Source of the DNA: Patescibacteria group bacterium | GTDB taxonomy: Bacteria > Patescibacteriota > Patescibacteriia > 2-12-FULL-60-25 | Assembly (NCBI GenBank): GCA_028715505.1 | Contig: JAQURS010000001.1 | Span: forward strand, 1 to 64,000 | Direction: 5' to 3' | DNA: 64,000 nucleotides | Shown here: piece by piece, positions 8,120 through 17,354 of the stretch | Position numbering within the stretch: the first letter of the stretch is position 1 | How the letters are laid out: the number at the start of each line of letters is the position of its first letter | Notes under the pieces: model-generated | Seen by the model: only the letters and a program-made list of their open reading frames with translations | The model's database searches: none | Told to the model about the DNA's origin: nothing | Translations under genes and position numbers: made by a program

Positions 8120-9586
8120 ATGAGAAGGTTCATCGCGGTTTTGGTCACTTTGTTGGTGGCCATGCTCGCTCCCCGGGCGCATGCCCAATCGAACGTCTTG
8201 TCTGCCGAAGAGCGGGCCATGTTCGCACAGATGGACGCCTCTCTTCATGGCTACTGGGAGGGTCATGCCGGCGACAACGACGGCATGAAGTACGACCCGC
8301 AAGCGATCGCCTGCATGATCAACAAGTGCAGCCAGATTCGACAGGCGTACTCCAACGATCCGCGACAGCTTCGTGACTCGGCCAACTTCGGCTCTTGCTA
8401 CGACGCGCACCTCGCGCGCATCAAGAAGCCCGGCTACACGCGGCTCACGAACCCTCCGCCGATCTCGGTCCTCGGCTGCAATCTGATTGCAGCCCAGGCG
8501 AATTCGACGGACGATCGCGTCTACGAGGCCGTCAACGGGCAACCGAGAAATCGGCCCCAACCCCCGGTTGTGGTACGCGTTGCCCGGCGCGGCATTGCGC
8601 CTACCGATTCTGAGCGCGCGTTCCTGCACGCTCAGATGAAGGACGACAATCCCTACAAGGATGAGAAGCAGGCTCCCAAGCCGAGCTCAGCTCGATCCAA
8701 GTCGAACGTGGTTCGACCTCCCGTGGCGATTGCCGCCAAGCCGGCGAACGATAATCCGTATTTGGACGCTCCGGCGCCCGTTGCCGCGAAGCCTACCAAG
8801 GTTCGCGCGAGCGGCGGTTCGTCGGCCGTGAAGATGTACGGAGACCTGGGCGACAAGCTCGTCCTGGTTTCGGCGGATGAGACGCAGGCCAAGATCTACG
8901 TCCGTCCGGGAGGGCAGTTCTATACGGTTCGCGCTTCGTACCTCGCCGAGAAGTACGACGTGGACTGGAAGAACGTGTTCCTGGCCAATCAGTACGCCGA
9001 TACGATCGGCGCTTGCTGGAGCGGCAACAAGGTCGCGCTCGATCCGGACCGCATGAAGGCCAAGTCCTACGACAAGGCCAAGCTCGAAGGTCCGGTCGAC
9101 GCCAAGTTCTTGGAGGCGTGCGAAGGCGAATTCAACTTCGCCTTGCAAGCCGGACAAACGATTGTGCTGGCGGCCAAAGCGATAACTCCTACCGGGCAAC
9201 CCCCGGCGCAGGAGCCATCGCCGCCACCTGCTAATCAGGCTCAGATCCAGGCCCCGCCTGAACCAGAGCCGACCGCCGAAGCGCCGCCAATCGTTTCGGC
9301 GCCTCCGGTCGAGAACTCCATGCCGCCCACAACGGTGAACGAGCCCCCGCCCGCGCCCTCCGGCAGTGCCGCCATCAACGTCACGGTTCAAGGCAAGCCG
9401 CGGGGAACTCTTTCTTCGTTGAAGAACGACTGGTTCCTGATCCTTCTTGTGATCCTGGTGGTGGTGCTGCTCGTGATCGGTATCACGAAGCGGCGCAAGC
9501 GCCAAACCTCCCACTGGGGAGCGGGGCCAGATGAGCCAACGCTTGTCGGCAAAACGAAGCCGCCGCCGAGCGGTCCAGGCCCTTGA
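8120..9586 (+). CDS. Secreted, C-terminally membrane-anchored protein of unknown function
   Basis: 488 residues. An N-terminal signal peptide ends at AHA-QS (about residue 23). An extracellular Cys-containing region (CMINKCSQIR, GSCYD, LGCN; residues about 55-125) is followed by a Pro/Lys-rich linker with two DNPY motifs (DDNPYKDE, NDNPYLDA). A second domain (about 230-350) contains VRPGGQFYTVRASYLAEKYD, which is LysM-like in feel but not convincing. Next come a long Pro-rich stretch and one TM helix (WFLILLVILVVVLLVIGI, about 440-458) with a basic stop-transfer, then a short Pro-rich cytoplasmic tail. Codon use (AAG, CTC, CGC) differs from that of uppP. It is monocistronic with its own promoter, AGAGGTG ribosome site and terminator. 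No family recognised. Confidence 0.75.
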   Translation: MRRFIAVLVTLLVAMLAPRAHAQSNVLSAEERAMFAQMDASLHGYWEGHAGDNDGMKYDPQAIACMINKCSQIRQAYSNDPRQLRDSANFGSCYDAHLARIKKPGYTRLTNPPPISVLGCNLIAAQANSTDDRVYEAVNGQPRNRPQPPVVVRVARRGIAPTDSERAFLHAQMKDDNPYKDEKQAPKPSSARSKSNVVRPPVAIAAKPANDNPYLDAPAPVAAKPTKVRASGGSSAVKMYGDLGDKLVLVSADETQAKIYVRPGGQFYTVRASYLAEKYDVDWKNVFLANQYADTIGACWSGNKVALDPDRMKAKSYDKAKLEGPVDAKFLEACEGEFNFALQAGQTIVLAAKAITPTGQPPAQEPSPPPANQAQIQAPPEPEPTAEAPPIVSAPPVENSMPPTTVNEPPPAPSGSAAINVTVQGKPRGTLSSLKNDWFLILLVILVVVLLVIGITKRRKRQTSHWGAGPDEPTLVGKTKPPPSGPGP

Positions 9587-9633
9587 AATCTAGATAAAGG
9601 TTGCTGGCGCCATAAGGCCAGAGTTCATTCCAC

Positions 9634-9669
9634 CCTTCCACAGTGACAACCTCCTCTTTCCACAGTGAC
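9634..9669. repeat. Paired TTCCACAGTGAC repeat, locus 1 (non-coding)
   Basis: Two direct copies of TTCCACAGTGAC at 9636-9647 and 9658-9669, period 22. The same paired motif occurs in coding sequence at 42785-42817 and 44999-45031. Confidence 0.75.
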
Positions 9670-9681
9670 TTTCTACGCTAC

Positions 9682-9710
9682 AAGCTGCCTAACAAGCGGC
9701 TTTTCTTTTT
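9682..9710 (+). terminator. Rho-independent terminator after the 8120 gene
   Basis: AAGCTGC / GCGGCTT stem (one G-T pair), 7-nt loop, then TTTTCTTTTT. Confidence 0.75.
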
Positions 9711-9775
9711 GGCTAAGATTAAGGCCGACCGAAATATATTTGTAATCTTTGGCGTACCGGCTTAAGGTTTCTGGT

Positions 9776-10363
9776 ATGAACCTGGAAGCGTACCAAGATA
9801 AAACTGACGAGGAATTGGCTAAACTCTCGGCCGAGGATCCTCATGCTTTTGTGCCCCTGGTAAAACGTTACGAGGGAAAGCTTTTGGCGTATATTAGGCG
9901 CATCAGCGGATTCCAAAAGGAAGACGCCGAAGACGTGCTGCAGGAAGCTTTCATGGACGCCTACCGCCACATCGCGGATTTTGACTCGGCCCTTAAATTT
10001 TCTAGTTGGATGTACCGCATAACTCATAACCGCACCATCTCGACTTTTCGTAAGGGCAAATCAAGGATGACGGATGTTTCAATCGACGATGAGGATATGG
10101 GGTTTGAGCGCATTCTTTCGGTCAAAGAAGAGGGAACGGCGTCGGTTGAAAGATCGCTAACCGTCAGTGCCGTAAAACAGGTATTGGACAGGCTGCCGGA
10201 ACGCGATCGGGAAGTTCTAGTCTTGGCCTATATTGAAGAAAAAAGTTATGAAGAAATTAGCGACATTTTGCAGGCGCCCATGGGAACCGTGGGCACGTGG
10301 ATTCGCCGTGCAAAGGTTAAATTCGCCAAGACGGCCAAAGAAAATCCAGCCCTGATTCAATAA
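9776..10363 (+). CDS. ECF-type RNA polymerase sigma factor
   Basis: 195 residues from the ATG at 9776. A TTG 27 nt earlier is in frame but has no better ribosome site, and AAGG lies about 10 nt before the ATG. Region 2 is visible (ADFDSALKFSSWMYRITHNR) with the upstream EDAEDVLQEAF. Region 4 is LPERDREVLVLAYIEEKSYEEISDILQAPMGTV with a helix-turn-helix ending in WIRRAKVKF. It therefore has the sigma-2/sigma-4 layout of SigW/RpoE-like ECF factors. It is followed after 3 bp by a membrane protein that may act as its membrane partner. Target promoters are unknown. Confidence 0.92.
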   Translation: MNLEAYQDKTDEELAKLSAEDPHAFVPLVKRYEGKLLAYIRRISGFQKEDAEDVLQEAFMDAYRHIADFDSALKFSSWMYRITHNRTISTFRKGKSRMTDVSIDDEDMGFERILSVKEEGTASVERSLTVSAVKQVLDRLPERDREVLVLAYIEEKSYEEISDILQAPMGTVGTWIRRAKVKFAKTAKENPALIQ

Positions 10364-10366
10364 TTT

Positions 10367-11158
10367 ATGAGCATCGCAGAAAACTTCGAGGATAAGATCA
10401 CGGCGGGAAAGTTGTCCGCTCCCATTCCGCGTTGGGAAATCATTTTAAAAAGAGCGTTTATCTGGACGGCTTTAAGTTTGTTTGTGGTTTTGGGAGCCGT
10501 TTCAGCCGGCGTTTTAGCCTGGTTTTTATTTGATCCGTCTGATTTGGCGGGGGAGACCGGAAAATTCAACCTAATCGGGAAATTTTTAGAGGATCTTCCC
10601 TTGTTTTGGACGATAATCAGTTTAGCGAGCGCGGTCATCGCCGTCTGGATTTTTACTAAATCCCCCAGGGGTTACCGCTTTCGCGTAGCCGCCGTGTCCG
10701 TGGCTTGCCTGGTCGCCTTTTTAGCATTGGGCGCGGCCATGGCTTTTGGAGGAATTTCCGACAAGATCGAAAGCATGGCCTCATCTTACTTGCCGGTATA
10801 CAGAAAAATGGCCCAACCTTTAGTTCAAAAGTTAATGAAACCCCAAGAGGGGGCGGTAATTGGTAAAGTCGACAAAATTGGGGATTCGTTTTTGGAATTA
10901 ACCGATCCTTCAGGAAGCGTCTGGCAGATCAAATTGAATTCTGGGATCAGGCTTCCTAAACAAGTCGAATCCGGCGCTTGTCTTAGGGTCTTTGGAGAAA
11001 CATCAACCAACTCTCGCGAGATGGTGGCTGAGGTTATCAGCTCTTGTCCCCGAGGAGTGCGTTTGAAAATGTCTAAACCGTCGGATGAAATAAGGACATC
11101 CACGATGCGTATCATTAATTACGCGCCAAGCATGGTTTGGCTACGAAGCAACTCGTAA
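10367..11158 (+). CDS. Membrane protein, possible partner of the preceding ECF sigma factor
   Basis: 263 residues. About 27 N-terminal cytoplasmic residues are followed by TM helices at about 29-50 (IWTALSLFVVLGAVSAGVLAWF), 80-96 and 103-125 (VAAVSVACLVAFLALGAAMAF). An extracytoplasmic or cytoplasmic beta-rich domain of about 100 residues follows (EGAVIGKVDKIGDSFLELTD). The ending (IINYAPSMVWLRSNS) is unremarkable. There is no ZAS (HxxxCxxC) zinc anti-sigma motif. It lies 3 bp downstream of the sigma gene, so a regulatory role is inferred from position only. Confidence 0.6.
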   Translation: MSIAENFEDKITAGKLSAPIPRWEIILKRAFIWTALSLFVVLGAVSAGVLAWFLFDPSDLAGETGKFNLIGKFLEDLPLFWTIISLASAVIAVWIFTKSPRGYRFRVAAVSVACLVAFLALGAAMAFGGISDKIESMASSYLPVYRKMAQPLVQKLMKPQEGAVIGKVDKIGDSFLELTDPSGSVWQIKLNSGIRLPKQVESGACLRVFGETSTNSREMVAEVISSCPRGVRLKMSKPSDEIRTSTMRIINYAPSMVWLRSNS

Positions 11159-11169
11159 CCAAGGCGCGT

Positions 11170-11205
11170 AAAATCCCTTTCGGCTTGGGCTGGACGGGAT
11201 TTTTT
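11170..11205 (+). terminator. Terminator after the sigma/membrane-protein pair
   Basis: AAAATCCC / GGGATTTT stem with a long GC-rich loop, running into TTTTT. Confidence 0.65.
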
Positions 11206-11279
11206 GTCATACCCGGCTGGGTGCTCGCGTTTATCCTATTACTAAGCTATGCTTTTAGCATAAAACATTTTATAAACGT

Positions 11280-13334
11280 ATGCTTTCAGATTTGCTCGTG
11301 AAGGCCTTAACTTCATTCGCGGCCGCTTCCATGGTGGCCCCGATTGGCCTATCTCCTTTGCCCACGGTTAAAGTGGATATCGGCCGGGCGTCCGCCTCGG
11401 TCGGATCGGGCGTAGGTAGATTTAAAAACTGTTCTGATTTGAAAAGCCAAGTTTCAAAAGCCCAATCAAACAAAGGGATTTACATGTTGGAGGATCTGGC
11501 CATGCCTACGGCTGGCGTGGCTCAAAGGTCTGCCGCGCCCCTTTCTGCAAACAGTGCCGAAAAGGGCAGCGACTATTCGACGACAAATATTCAGGTTCAA
11601 GGCGTGGATGAAGCCGACCTGGTCAAACAAGACGGCAATTACGTTTACCATTTAACCAAAAACCGGCTGGAAATTTCCAAAGTCCAACCGGCGGATAAAG
11701 TCGTTTTAATTTCGGATACCAAAATGGACGAGAACGTCCAAATTAATGACATGTACTTGCAAGGCGACCGCTTAATGCTGATTGGCAGCAAATGGGAGGC
11801 CAAGATTTATCCCATGGCGCTTAGGGCTAATGTCAAAAGCATGCCAAGCATCATGCCTTGGCGCGGCAATTCGATCACGTTGGCTCAAGTTTGGAACATC
11901 GCCGATCGATCCAAGCCTAAAAAAATTAGGACGGTCGAGTTTGACGGTTCGCTTGCGAGCAGCCGCATGGTGGATGGCCAAGTTTATTTCGTAATGAATT
12001 CTTGGTCGCCATGGGATACTCTGTCGCTCATTCCAAGCGAAAGTAATTTAGTGCCGGCTTTTAAAGATAGTCGCGCCGGTAATTCATTCAAGCCCATGGC
12101 CCGTTGCGCCGACGTCGCTTATTTTGATCCGCAACCGTCGCGCGAGTATTTGGCCGTGGCTTCGCTTCCGATTTCGGGGACGGGAGATATCAAGCGTACC
12201 GTGATCCTCGGTTCGGGTCAGACAATTTACTCCTCGACTGAGAATCTTTACGCCGCGCGGCAGGACTATAACTATCAGCCTGTTAGAGACAGCCTGGATC
12301 CGAACACTCAAGCCAACGAAAGGACCGTGATCTATAAATTCGCGCTTAATAAAGGAGCCGTGAAGTACCAGTCGAAAGGCACTGTGCCCGGGCGTTTATT
12401 GAATCAGTTTTCGTTGGACGAGTTCAAAGGCGATTTGCGCGTGGCCACCACCATCGGTTGGGCTTGGGATCACGAGAATCCATCCACCAATAATTTATAC
12501 GTGTTGGGTTCTGACATGAAAAATCGCGGCAAGATCGAAGGCATCGCGCCGGGTGAGACGATATATTCTACGCGTTTCGCGGGCAACCGCGGATACATGG
12601 TGACTTTCAAGAAGGTTGATCCGTTTTTCGTTCTGGACCTCGCCAACCCGGACGATCCCAAGATACTCGGCAAATTAAAAATCCCCGGCTATTCGGATTA
12701 TCTTCACCCAATGGATGATAACCACGTAATCGGCGTTGGCAAAAACGCGGCCGATGCCGCCGAAAGCGATTTTGCCTGGTATCAAGGCATGAAGCTGGCC
12801 GTCTTTGACGTGACTGACGTGAGCCATCCCAAGGAAATGTGGAAAACCGAGATCGGTGATCGCGGCACCGATTCGCCGGCGCTTCACGACCACAAAGCCT
12901 TCTTATATTCGCCGACCAAACAACTGTTGGCTTTGCCAATCAGGCTGACAGAATTACCGGAAGAAGTGAAAGCGGATCCGGATCGGCAGGGGAGCGAGTA
13001 CGGCGATTTCACTTTCCAAGGCGCTTACGTTTATCGACTGACTTTGGATAAAGGTTTTGAATTAATTGGTCGCATAACCCACCATGAAAATGATCAGGAG
13101 TTCCTAAAATCGGGATATTACTACGGAAGTTATGACGACGATGTTCAGCGTGTGCTTTATTCCGGCGATTCATTAATCACTTTGTCTAATGACCGTTTGC
13201 AGGTTCATGGCCTGGGCGATCTGACCAAACAAGGCGAAGTAAAATATCCGATCGAACAAGTATTGTACGACAGTGGGGAGGGTGAACCGGTCAGAATCCT
13301 CCCGACGATGGCCCCAATGCCCAATCGAAAATAA
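11280..13334 (+). CDS. Secreted protein with C-terminal beta-propeller domain
   Basis: 684 residues. A short hydrophobic N-terminus (signal-like) is followed by a Ser/Ala-rich linker. From about residue 105 it has the pattern of the family 'secreted protein containing C-terminal beta-propeller domain' (PF09826): TTNIQVQGVDEADLVKQDGN, YVYHLTKNRLEI, then WNIADRSKPKKIRTVEFDGS and VFDVTDVSHPKEMWKTEIGD. These are successive blades. The family is extracytoplasmic, often next to metalloproteases or envelope genes, and biochemically uncharacterised. It is followed by a PAP2 phosphatase with 1 nt between stop and start. Confidence 0.85.
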   Translation: MLSDLLVKALTSFAAASMVAPIGLSPLPTVKVDIGRASASVGSGVGRFKNCSDLKSQVSKAQSNKGIYMLEDLAMPTAGVAQRSAAPLSANSAEKGSDYSTTNIQVQGVDEADLVKQDGNYVYHLTKNRLEISKVQPADKVVLISDTKMDENVQINDMYLQGDRLMLIGSKWEAKIYPMALRANVKSMPSIMPWRGNSITLAQVWNIADRSKPKKIRTVEFDGSLASSRMVDGQVYFVMNSWSPWDTLSLIPSESNLVPAFKDSRAGNSFKPMARCADVAYFDPQPSREYLAVASLPISGTGDIKRTVILGSGQTIYSSTENLYAARQDYNYQPVRDSLDPNTQANERTVIYKFALNKGAVKYQSKGTVPGRLLNQFSLDEFKGDLRVATTIGWAWDHENPSTNNLYVLGSDMKNRGKIEGIAPGETIYSTRFAGNRGYMVTFKKVDPFFVLDLANPDDPKILGKLKIPGYSDYLHPMDDNHVIGVGKNAADAAESDFAWYQGMKLAVFDVTDVSHPKEMWKTEIGDRGTDSPALHDHKAFLYSPTKQLLALPIRLTELPEEVKADPDRQGSEYGDFTFQGAYVYRLTLDKGFELIGRITHHENDQEFLKSGYYYGSYDDDVQRVLYSGDSLITLSNDRLQVHGLGDLTKQGEVKYPIEQVLYDSGEGEPVRILPTMAPMPNRK

Positions 13335-13335
13335 C

Positions 13336-13794
13336 ATGCCCGGTGCCAAACGGACTTTTCTCGCCCATGCCATTAGCATGTTGGCCAGTTGGTGGGGCAT
13401 TATTTGTTCCGTCGTGTTAGTGTATTTGATCCATCCGATCCCGATCAACAAAGCTTACGGTTTCATTATTTGGGTTTTAGCACCGACTTTGGCTGGTGAG
13501 GCTGTTAAATTTATTTTTCGCCGGCCAAGGCCAGTCATGCGCGGCGAGCCCGTGAAAGTCAAAACATACGGATACAGTTTTCCGAGTTCTCACACCGTAG
13601 CGGCCACTATGGTCGCCTCTTGGATTTTGATCGTGCCCGAAATTAGATGGTGGTCATGGTTATTCTTGCTCTGGCCGCTCATCGTCGGCTGGTCGCGCGT
13701 TTGGCTCCGCGCCCACGATCAAATCGACGTTTGGGGCGGAATCATTTTTGGCGCGGTTTGCGCGTACTTGTTCTTACTTTTCGGTTTGGTATAA
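13336..13794 (+). CDS. PAP2-superfamily membrane phosphatase
   Basis: 152 residues from the ATG directly after the propeller stop. It contains the three acid-phosphatase motifs: KFIFRRPRP (K-x6-RP), YSFPSSHT (PSGH variant, PSSH) and SRVWLRAHDQIDVWGG (SR-x5-H-x3-D). It has four to five TM helices. The likely substrate is undecaprenyl or phosphatidyl phosphate; UppP of the BacA family is encoded separately at 7.3-8.0 kb. All catalytic His, Arg and Asp residues are present. Confidence 0.88.
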   Translation: MPGAKRTFLAHAISMLASWWGIICSVVLVYLIHPIPINKAYGFIIWVLAPTLAGEAVKFIFRRPRPVMRGEPVKVKTYGYSFPSSHTVAATMVASWILIVPEIRWWSWLFLLWPLIVGWSRVWLRAHDQIDVWGGIIFGAVCAYLFLLFGLV

Positions 13795-13803
13795 AGTCTA
13801 AGC

Positions 13804-14904
13804 ATGCTTTCCGCCAAACCCAGGGCCATCTTGATAGACGTCATCCCGCCTCGGATGCCAGACAAGGTCGCCCAAAGGAGAATTTACGAACTTGAAAACT
13901 TGACCAGGACCTATGGCGGAATTGTGGTAGTCAAAATTGTCCAAAAGCGGGCTCTGCCCGATTACAAAACATATATCGGCTCGGGTAAATTGGAAGAAAT
14001 GGTGAATATCGCCAAATCGGAGAAGGTCGAACTGATCGTGGTCAACAACATCCTGAAGCCGCATCAAATTTACAACATCGAGAAGCGCGTCGAACGCGAT
14101 CGCGTGGCGGTTTGGGACAGGATCGACATGATCCTCAAGATTTTCCAAAAGCACGCCACGACGATCGAAGCCAAGCTACAAATCCGATTGGCCGGCATCC
14201 GCCACATGGGGCCGCGCATCTTTCGCATGGGTTTGGAATTGGGGCAGCAACAGGGAGGCATTGGCGTGCGCGGCGGCGGCGAAACCAATATCGAGATCAT
14301 GAAGCGCCATTTGGCCGAGCAAGAGAGATCGATTAAGTCCCAACTCGAAAAAATTTCGCGCACGCGCAACGGGCATCGCGTCCGTCGTGACCGGCTCGGT
14401 TTAAAAACCGCTTCGATCGTGGGTTACACCAACGCGGGCAAGTCCTCGATTTTGAACGTGCTCACGCGCAAAGGCGCTTACGTGGCCGACGAGCTCTTCG
14501 CGACTTTGGACACGCGCGTTTCAAAGCTTTGGCTGCCCGACGCGCAAAAAGAAGTTCTGCTTTCCGACACGATTGGTTTTATTCAAGACCTTCCGCCGCA
14601 GCTCATCGACGCTTTCCGCTCCACGCTCGAAGAAACAATCGACGCCGAATTGATCTTGCACGTCATCGACGCGAGCGATCCGTTCATCCATGAGAAAATC
14701 GAAGAAGTCGAAAAGATTTTGGACCGGCTCGGGGTGGGTGAGACTCCCAAAATTTACGTTTTCAATAAAATTGACCTCAAAAAGAAAATCCCGAGAACAA
14801 CCCTCAAGAAACGTTATAAGGAAATGACTCCGGTTTTCGTTTCGGCCCTTTCAGGTCAGGGTTTAGAGGAGCTGAAGTTACAGATCGCGAAAAGATTGGA
14901 ATAA
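13804..14904 (+). CDS. hflX: GTPase HflX
   Basis: 366 residues. It has the N-terminal HflX domain (residues 1-190 with YIGSGKLEEM and GPRIFRMGLELGQQQGGIGV, GGGETNIE) and a G domain: G1 GYTNAGKSS, G3 DTIGF, G4 NKID. HflX binds the 50S subunit and splits stalled or hibernating ribosomes under stress. Length is slightly short, because the C-terminal domain of some homologues is missing, as is common. The start is 9 bp after the PAP2 gene. Confidence 0.95.
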   Translation: MLSAKPRAILIDVIPPRMPDKVAQRRIYELENLTRTYGGIVVVKIVQKRALPDYKTYIGSGKLEEMVNIAKSEKVELIVVNNILKPHQIYNIEKRVERDRVAVWDRIDMILKIFQKHATTIEAKLQIRLAGIRHMGPRIFRMGLELGQQQGGIGVRGGGETNIEIMKRHLAEQERSIKSQLEKISRTRNGHRVRRDRLGLKTASIVGYTNAGKSSILNVLTRKGAYVADELFATLDTRVSKLWLPDAQKEVLLSDTIGFIQDLPPQLIDAFRSTLEETIDAELILHVIDASDPFIHEKIEEVEKILDRLGVGETPKIYVFNKIDLKKKIPRTTLKKRYKEMTPVFVSALSGQGLEELKLQIAKRLE

Positions 14905-14926
14905 GCCGCCTCAAACAATAAAATTG

Positions 14927-14955
14927 TTGACGTCTTAGCCCTATTTTGATATTCT
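14927..14955 (+). promoter_or_regulatory. Promoter of hppA
   Basis: TTGACG at 14927-14932, 17 bp ending in TGA (extended -10), TATTCT at 14950-14955. A small CGGTC/GACCG hairpin lies in the ~40 nt leader. Confidence 0.8.
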
Positions 14956-15002
14956 GCGCCCAGTTCCGGTCTATATGACCGACTTTAATTCTTAGTTTAT
15001 CT

Positions 15003-17000
15003 ATGAGTTCTTACTTGATTTTTGCGCTGGTTTCAGCGCTCATCGCATTGGCTTGGGGCGCCTATCTTGTCAGCTGGATCCTCAAACGGAGTCCGGGCGA
15101 GGGCAAGATGGTCGAAATTTCCAAGGCCATCCAGGAAGGCGCCAAGGCTTATTTGGCGCGCCAGTATAAGGTCATCGCCACCATTGGCGTGGTCGTCTTC
15201 ATCCTCCTTTGGCTCACGCTCGGCTTTAAGATGGCCATGGGCTTTTTGGTCGGCGCCGTGCTCTCCGGCTTGGCTGGTTACATCGGCATGAGCGTTTCCG
15301 TGCGCTCGAACGTGCGCACGACAGAAGCCGCCAAGAAAGGCATTAAGGAAGCTTTGGACGTGGCCGTTAAGGGCGGAACCGTGACTGGCTTGTTCGTGGT
15401 CGGTTTGGCCCTGCTCGGCGTGGCTGGTTTTTATTGGCTTTCGGGCGGCGACCTGAGGGCTTTGATCGGTCTCGGTTTCGGCGGCTCGCTCATCTCGCTT
15501 TTTGCTCGCTTGGGCGGCGGTATCTTTACCAAAGCGGCTGACGTGGGCGCTGATCTTGTCGGCAAAGTTGAAGCTGGTATCCCGGAAGACGATCCGCGCA
15601 ACCCGGCTGTGATCGCCGACAACGTGGGCGATAACGTGGGCGATTGCGCCGGCATGGCCGCTGATTTGTTTGAAACCTACGTAGTGACGGCCGTGGCCGC
15701 CATGCTGCTTGGCTCACTGGCTTTCAAAGGCAATAACAGCGTCGTGCTCTATCCTTTGGTCATTGGCGGCGTGTCCATCATCACTTCGATTATCGGCACG
15801 TTCTTCATCCGCTTGGGCGCCAATAAAAATATCATGGGCGCTTTGTACAAGGGTTTGATCGCGGCCGGCGTCCTCGCGGCCATTGCTTTCTGGTTTGTGA
15901 CGGCTAGGTTTTTCCCGGCTGGCGGCGCCATCAGTTCTTTCGGAATTTTCAAGTGCGCGATTATTGGTTTGCTGGTGACGGCCGCCATGGTTTGGATTAC
16001 CGAGTACTACACGTCAACCAAATATAAACCGGTTCAAAAAATTGCCGAGGCCTCACAAACCGGACACGGCACGAACGTGATCGCCGGTTTGGCCATGAGC
16101 ATGAAATCAACGGCTTGGCCGGTCATCGCTATCAGCCTTGGAATCCTGGCGGCCTACTCTTCCGCTGGTTTGTACGGCATCGCGATCGCGGCCATGGCCA
16201 TGCTGTCGCTGGCTGGTATCATCGTGACGATTGATGCTTACGGCCCGATCACGGATAACGCGGGCGGCATTGCCGAGATGGCCGAGTTGCCCGAAGAAGT
16301 CCGCAACGTAACCGATCCTTTGGACGCGGTTGGCAATACCACCAAGGCCGTGACCAAGGGTTACGCCATTGCTTCGGCCGGTTTGGCGGCTCTGGTGCTT
16401 TTCGCTTCCTACACTCAGGAATTCGCGGACGCGGGAAAATCACTGTCTTTCGTGTTAGAAGATCCTAAAGTCATCGTCGGTCTTTTCATTGGCGGTTTGT
16501 TGCCTTATCTCTTTGGTGCTTTTGCCATGGAAGCAGTCGGCAAAACGGCCGGCGCGGTCGTGGAGGAAGTTCGCCGCCAGTTCAAATCAATCCCAGGCAT
16601 CATGGAAGGCACGGCTAAGCCCGAATATGGCAAAGCGGTTGATATCGTGACTCGCGGCGCCCTGCGTAACATGGTGGTTCCGGCTTTGTTGCCGGTTCTC
16701 GTCCCGGTCCTGGTCGGTTGGCTGCTCGGCCCGGTGGCTTTGGGCGGCGTGCTCGTCGGCTCGATCGTGACCGGTTTGTTCGTGGCCATCTCCATGACCT
16801 CGGGCGGCGGCGCGTGGGACAATGCCAAGAAATACATTGAATCCGGCCATTTTGGCGGCAAGAAATCTTTTGCCCACCAAGCGGCCGTGACGGGAGATAC
16901 GGTCGGCGATCCGTACAAGGATACGGCTGGCCCGGCCATCAACCCGATGATTAAGATTTTGAACATCGTGGCCCTGCTGATCGTGTCGATGTTGATCTAA
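15003..17000 (+). CDS. hppA: Membrane-bound proton-translocating pyrophosphatase, K+-insensitive type
   Basis: 665 residues, about 15-16 TM helices. The pyrophosphate-binding loop is present ([20 protein letters not shown], then [19 protein letters not shown]). The second acidic loop, [20 protein letters not shown], and the C-terminal [19 protein letters not shown] are also intact. The [10 protein letters not shown] segment has Lys and Thr at the positions known to separate K+-independent from K+-dependent enzymes (Ala/Gly in the latter), so it should be a K+-insensitive H+ pump. It uses pyrophosphate from biosynthesis to build a proton gradient, which is useful for a cell with poor respiration. 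It is monocistronic, with a strong promoter and terminator. Confidence 0.95.
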   Translation: MSSYLIFALVSALIALAWGAYLVSWILKRSPGEGKMVEISKAIQEGAKAYLARQYKVIATIGVVVFILLWLTLGFKMAMGFLVGAVLSGLAGYIGMSVSVRSNVRTTEAAKKGIKEALDVAVKGGTVTGLFVVGLALLGVAGFYWLSGGDLRALIGLGFGGSLISLFARLGGGIFTKAADVGADLVGKVEAGIPEDDPRNPAVIADNVGDNVGDCAGMAADLFETYVVTAVAAMLLGSLAFKGNNSVVLYPLVIGGVSIITSIIGTFFIRLGANKNIMGALYKGLIAAGVLAAIAFWFVTARFFPAGGAISSFGIFKCAIIGLLVTAAMVWITEYYTSTKYKPVQKIAEASQTGHGTNVIAGLAMSMKSTAWPVIAISLGILAAYSSAGLYGIAIAAMAMLSLAGIIVTIDAYGPITDNAGGIAEMAELPEEVRNVTDPLDAVGNTTKAVTKGYAIASAGLAALVLFASYTQEFADAGKSLSFVLEDPKVIVGLFIGGLLPYLFGAFAMEAVGKTAGAVVEEVRRQFKSIPGIMEGTAKPEYGKAVDIVTRGALRNMVVPALLPVLVPVLVGWLLGPVALGGVLVGSIVTGLFVAISMTSGGGAWDNAKKYIESGHFGGKKSFAHQAAVTGDTVGDPYKDTAGPAINPMIKILNIVALLIVSMLI

Positions 17001-17015
17001 TAAAAGAAACGATAA

Positions 17016-17050
17016 AACAGGAGCGCTTTGACCGGCGCTTCTGTTTTTTT
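17016..17050 (+). terminator. Terminator after hppA
   Basis: AACAGGAGCGC / GCGCTTCTGTT stem with one G-T pair, then a run of T. Confidence 0.85.
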
Positions 17051-17087
17051 ATCTGAAAACCCTGTATAATACGGCCATTAATCTATT

Positions 17088-17312
17088 ATGCGTTCTATGC
17101 AAAAAGTCGAAGTCGTCATCAAATTCATCAAACACATCGTTTGGGGTTTGATCTGGGAAGGCGTCTTAGCCCTTATCATTGGGCTTTTGATCTTCATCTT
17201 CCCGAGCCTGCTCGGCATGTTGGTGGGCCTGTTGCTCGTCATCAGCGCCATCTACCTGTTCGTCATGGCTTACAGGATCAACAAGCTTTCGAGTTTCAAA
17301 CTTGAGATATAA
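17088..17312 (+). CDS. Small two-helix membrane protein
   Basis: 74 residues: a basic N-terminus, then two TM segments (LALIIGLLIFIFPSLLGML and LLLVISAIYLFVMAYRI). It resembles the core hairpin of DUF308/HdeD-like proteins, but is too short for a firm call. TATAAT at 17065-17070 lies 17 nt before the ATG, and there is no clear ribosome site. It is convergent with glpK, sharing a bidirectional terminator. Confidence 0.7.
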   Translation: MRSMQKVEVVIKFIKHIVWGLIWEGVLALIIGLLIFIFPSLLGMLVGLLLVISAIYLFVMAYRINKLSSFKLEI

Positions 17313-17326
17313 GTTTGGTCGGTCAA

Positions 17327-17354
17327 AAAAAGAGGCGCCTGAGCGCCTCTTTTT
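17327..17354. terminator. Bidirectional terminator between the 17088 gene and glpK
   Basis: Perfect AAAAAGAGGCGC / GCGCCTCTTTTT stem with a CTGA loop. It serves both converging genes and overlaps the glpK stop. Confidence 0.92.

Noticed and set aside
8687-9514. Long open frame on the minus strand (~275 codons) inside the 8120 gene
   Set aside because: It is the antisense shadow of a high-GC gene: Arg/Leu/Gly-rich, no signal, no ribosome site, no family motif. The plus-strand gene has signal peptide, TM helix, promoter and terminator.
9634-9669. TTCCACAG repeats as DnaA boxes or an origin
   Set aside because: They differ from TTATCCACA at the key positions, lie in two other places inside coding sequence, and no dnaA/dnaN or AT-rich unwinding region is near.
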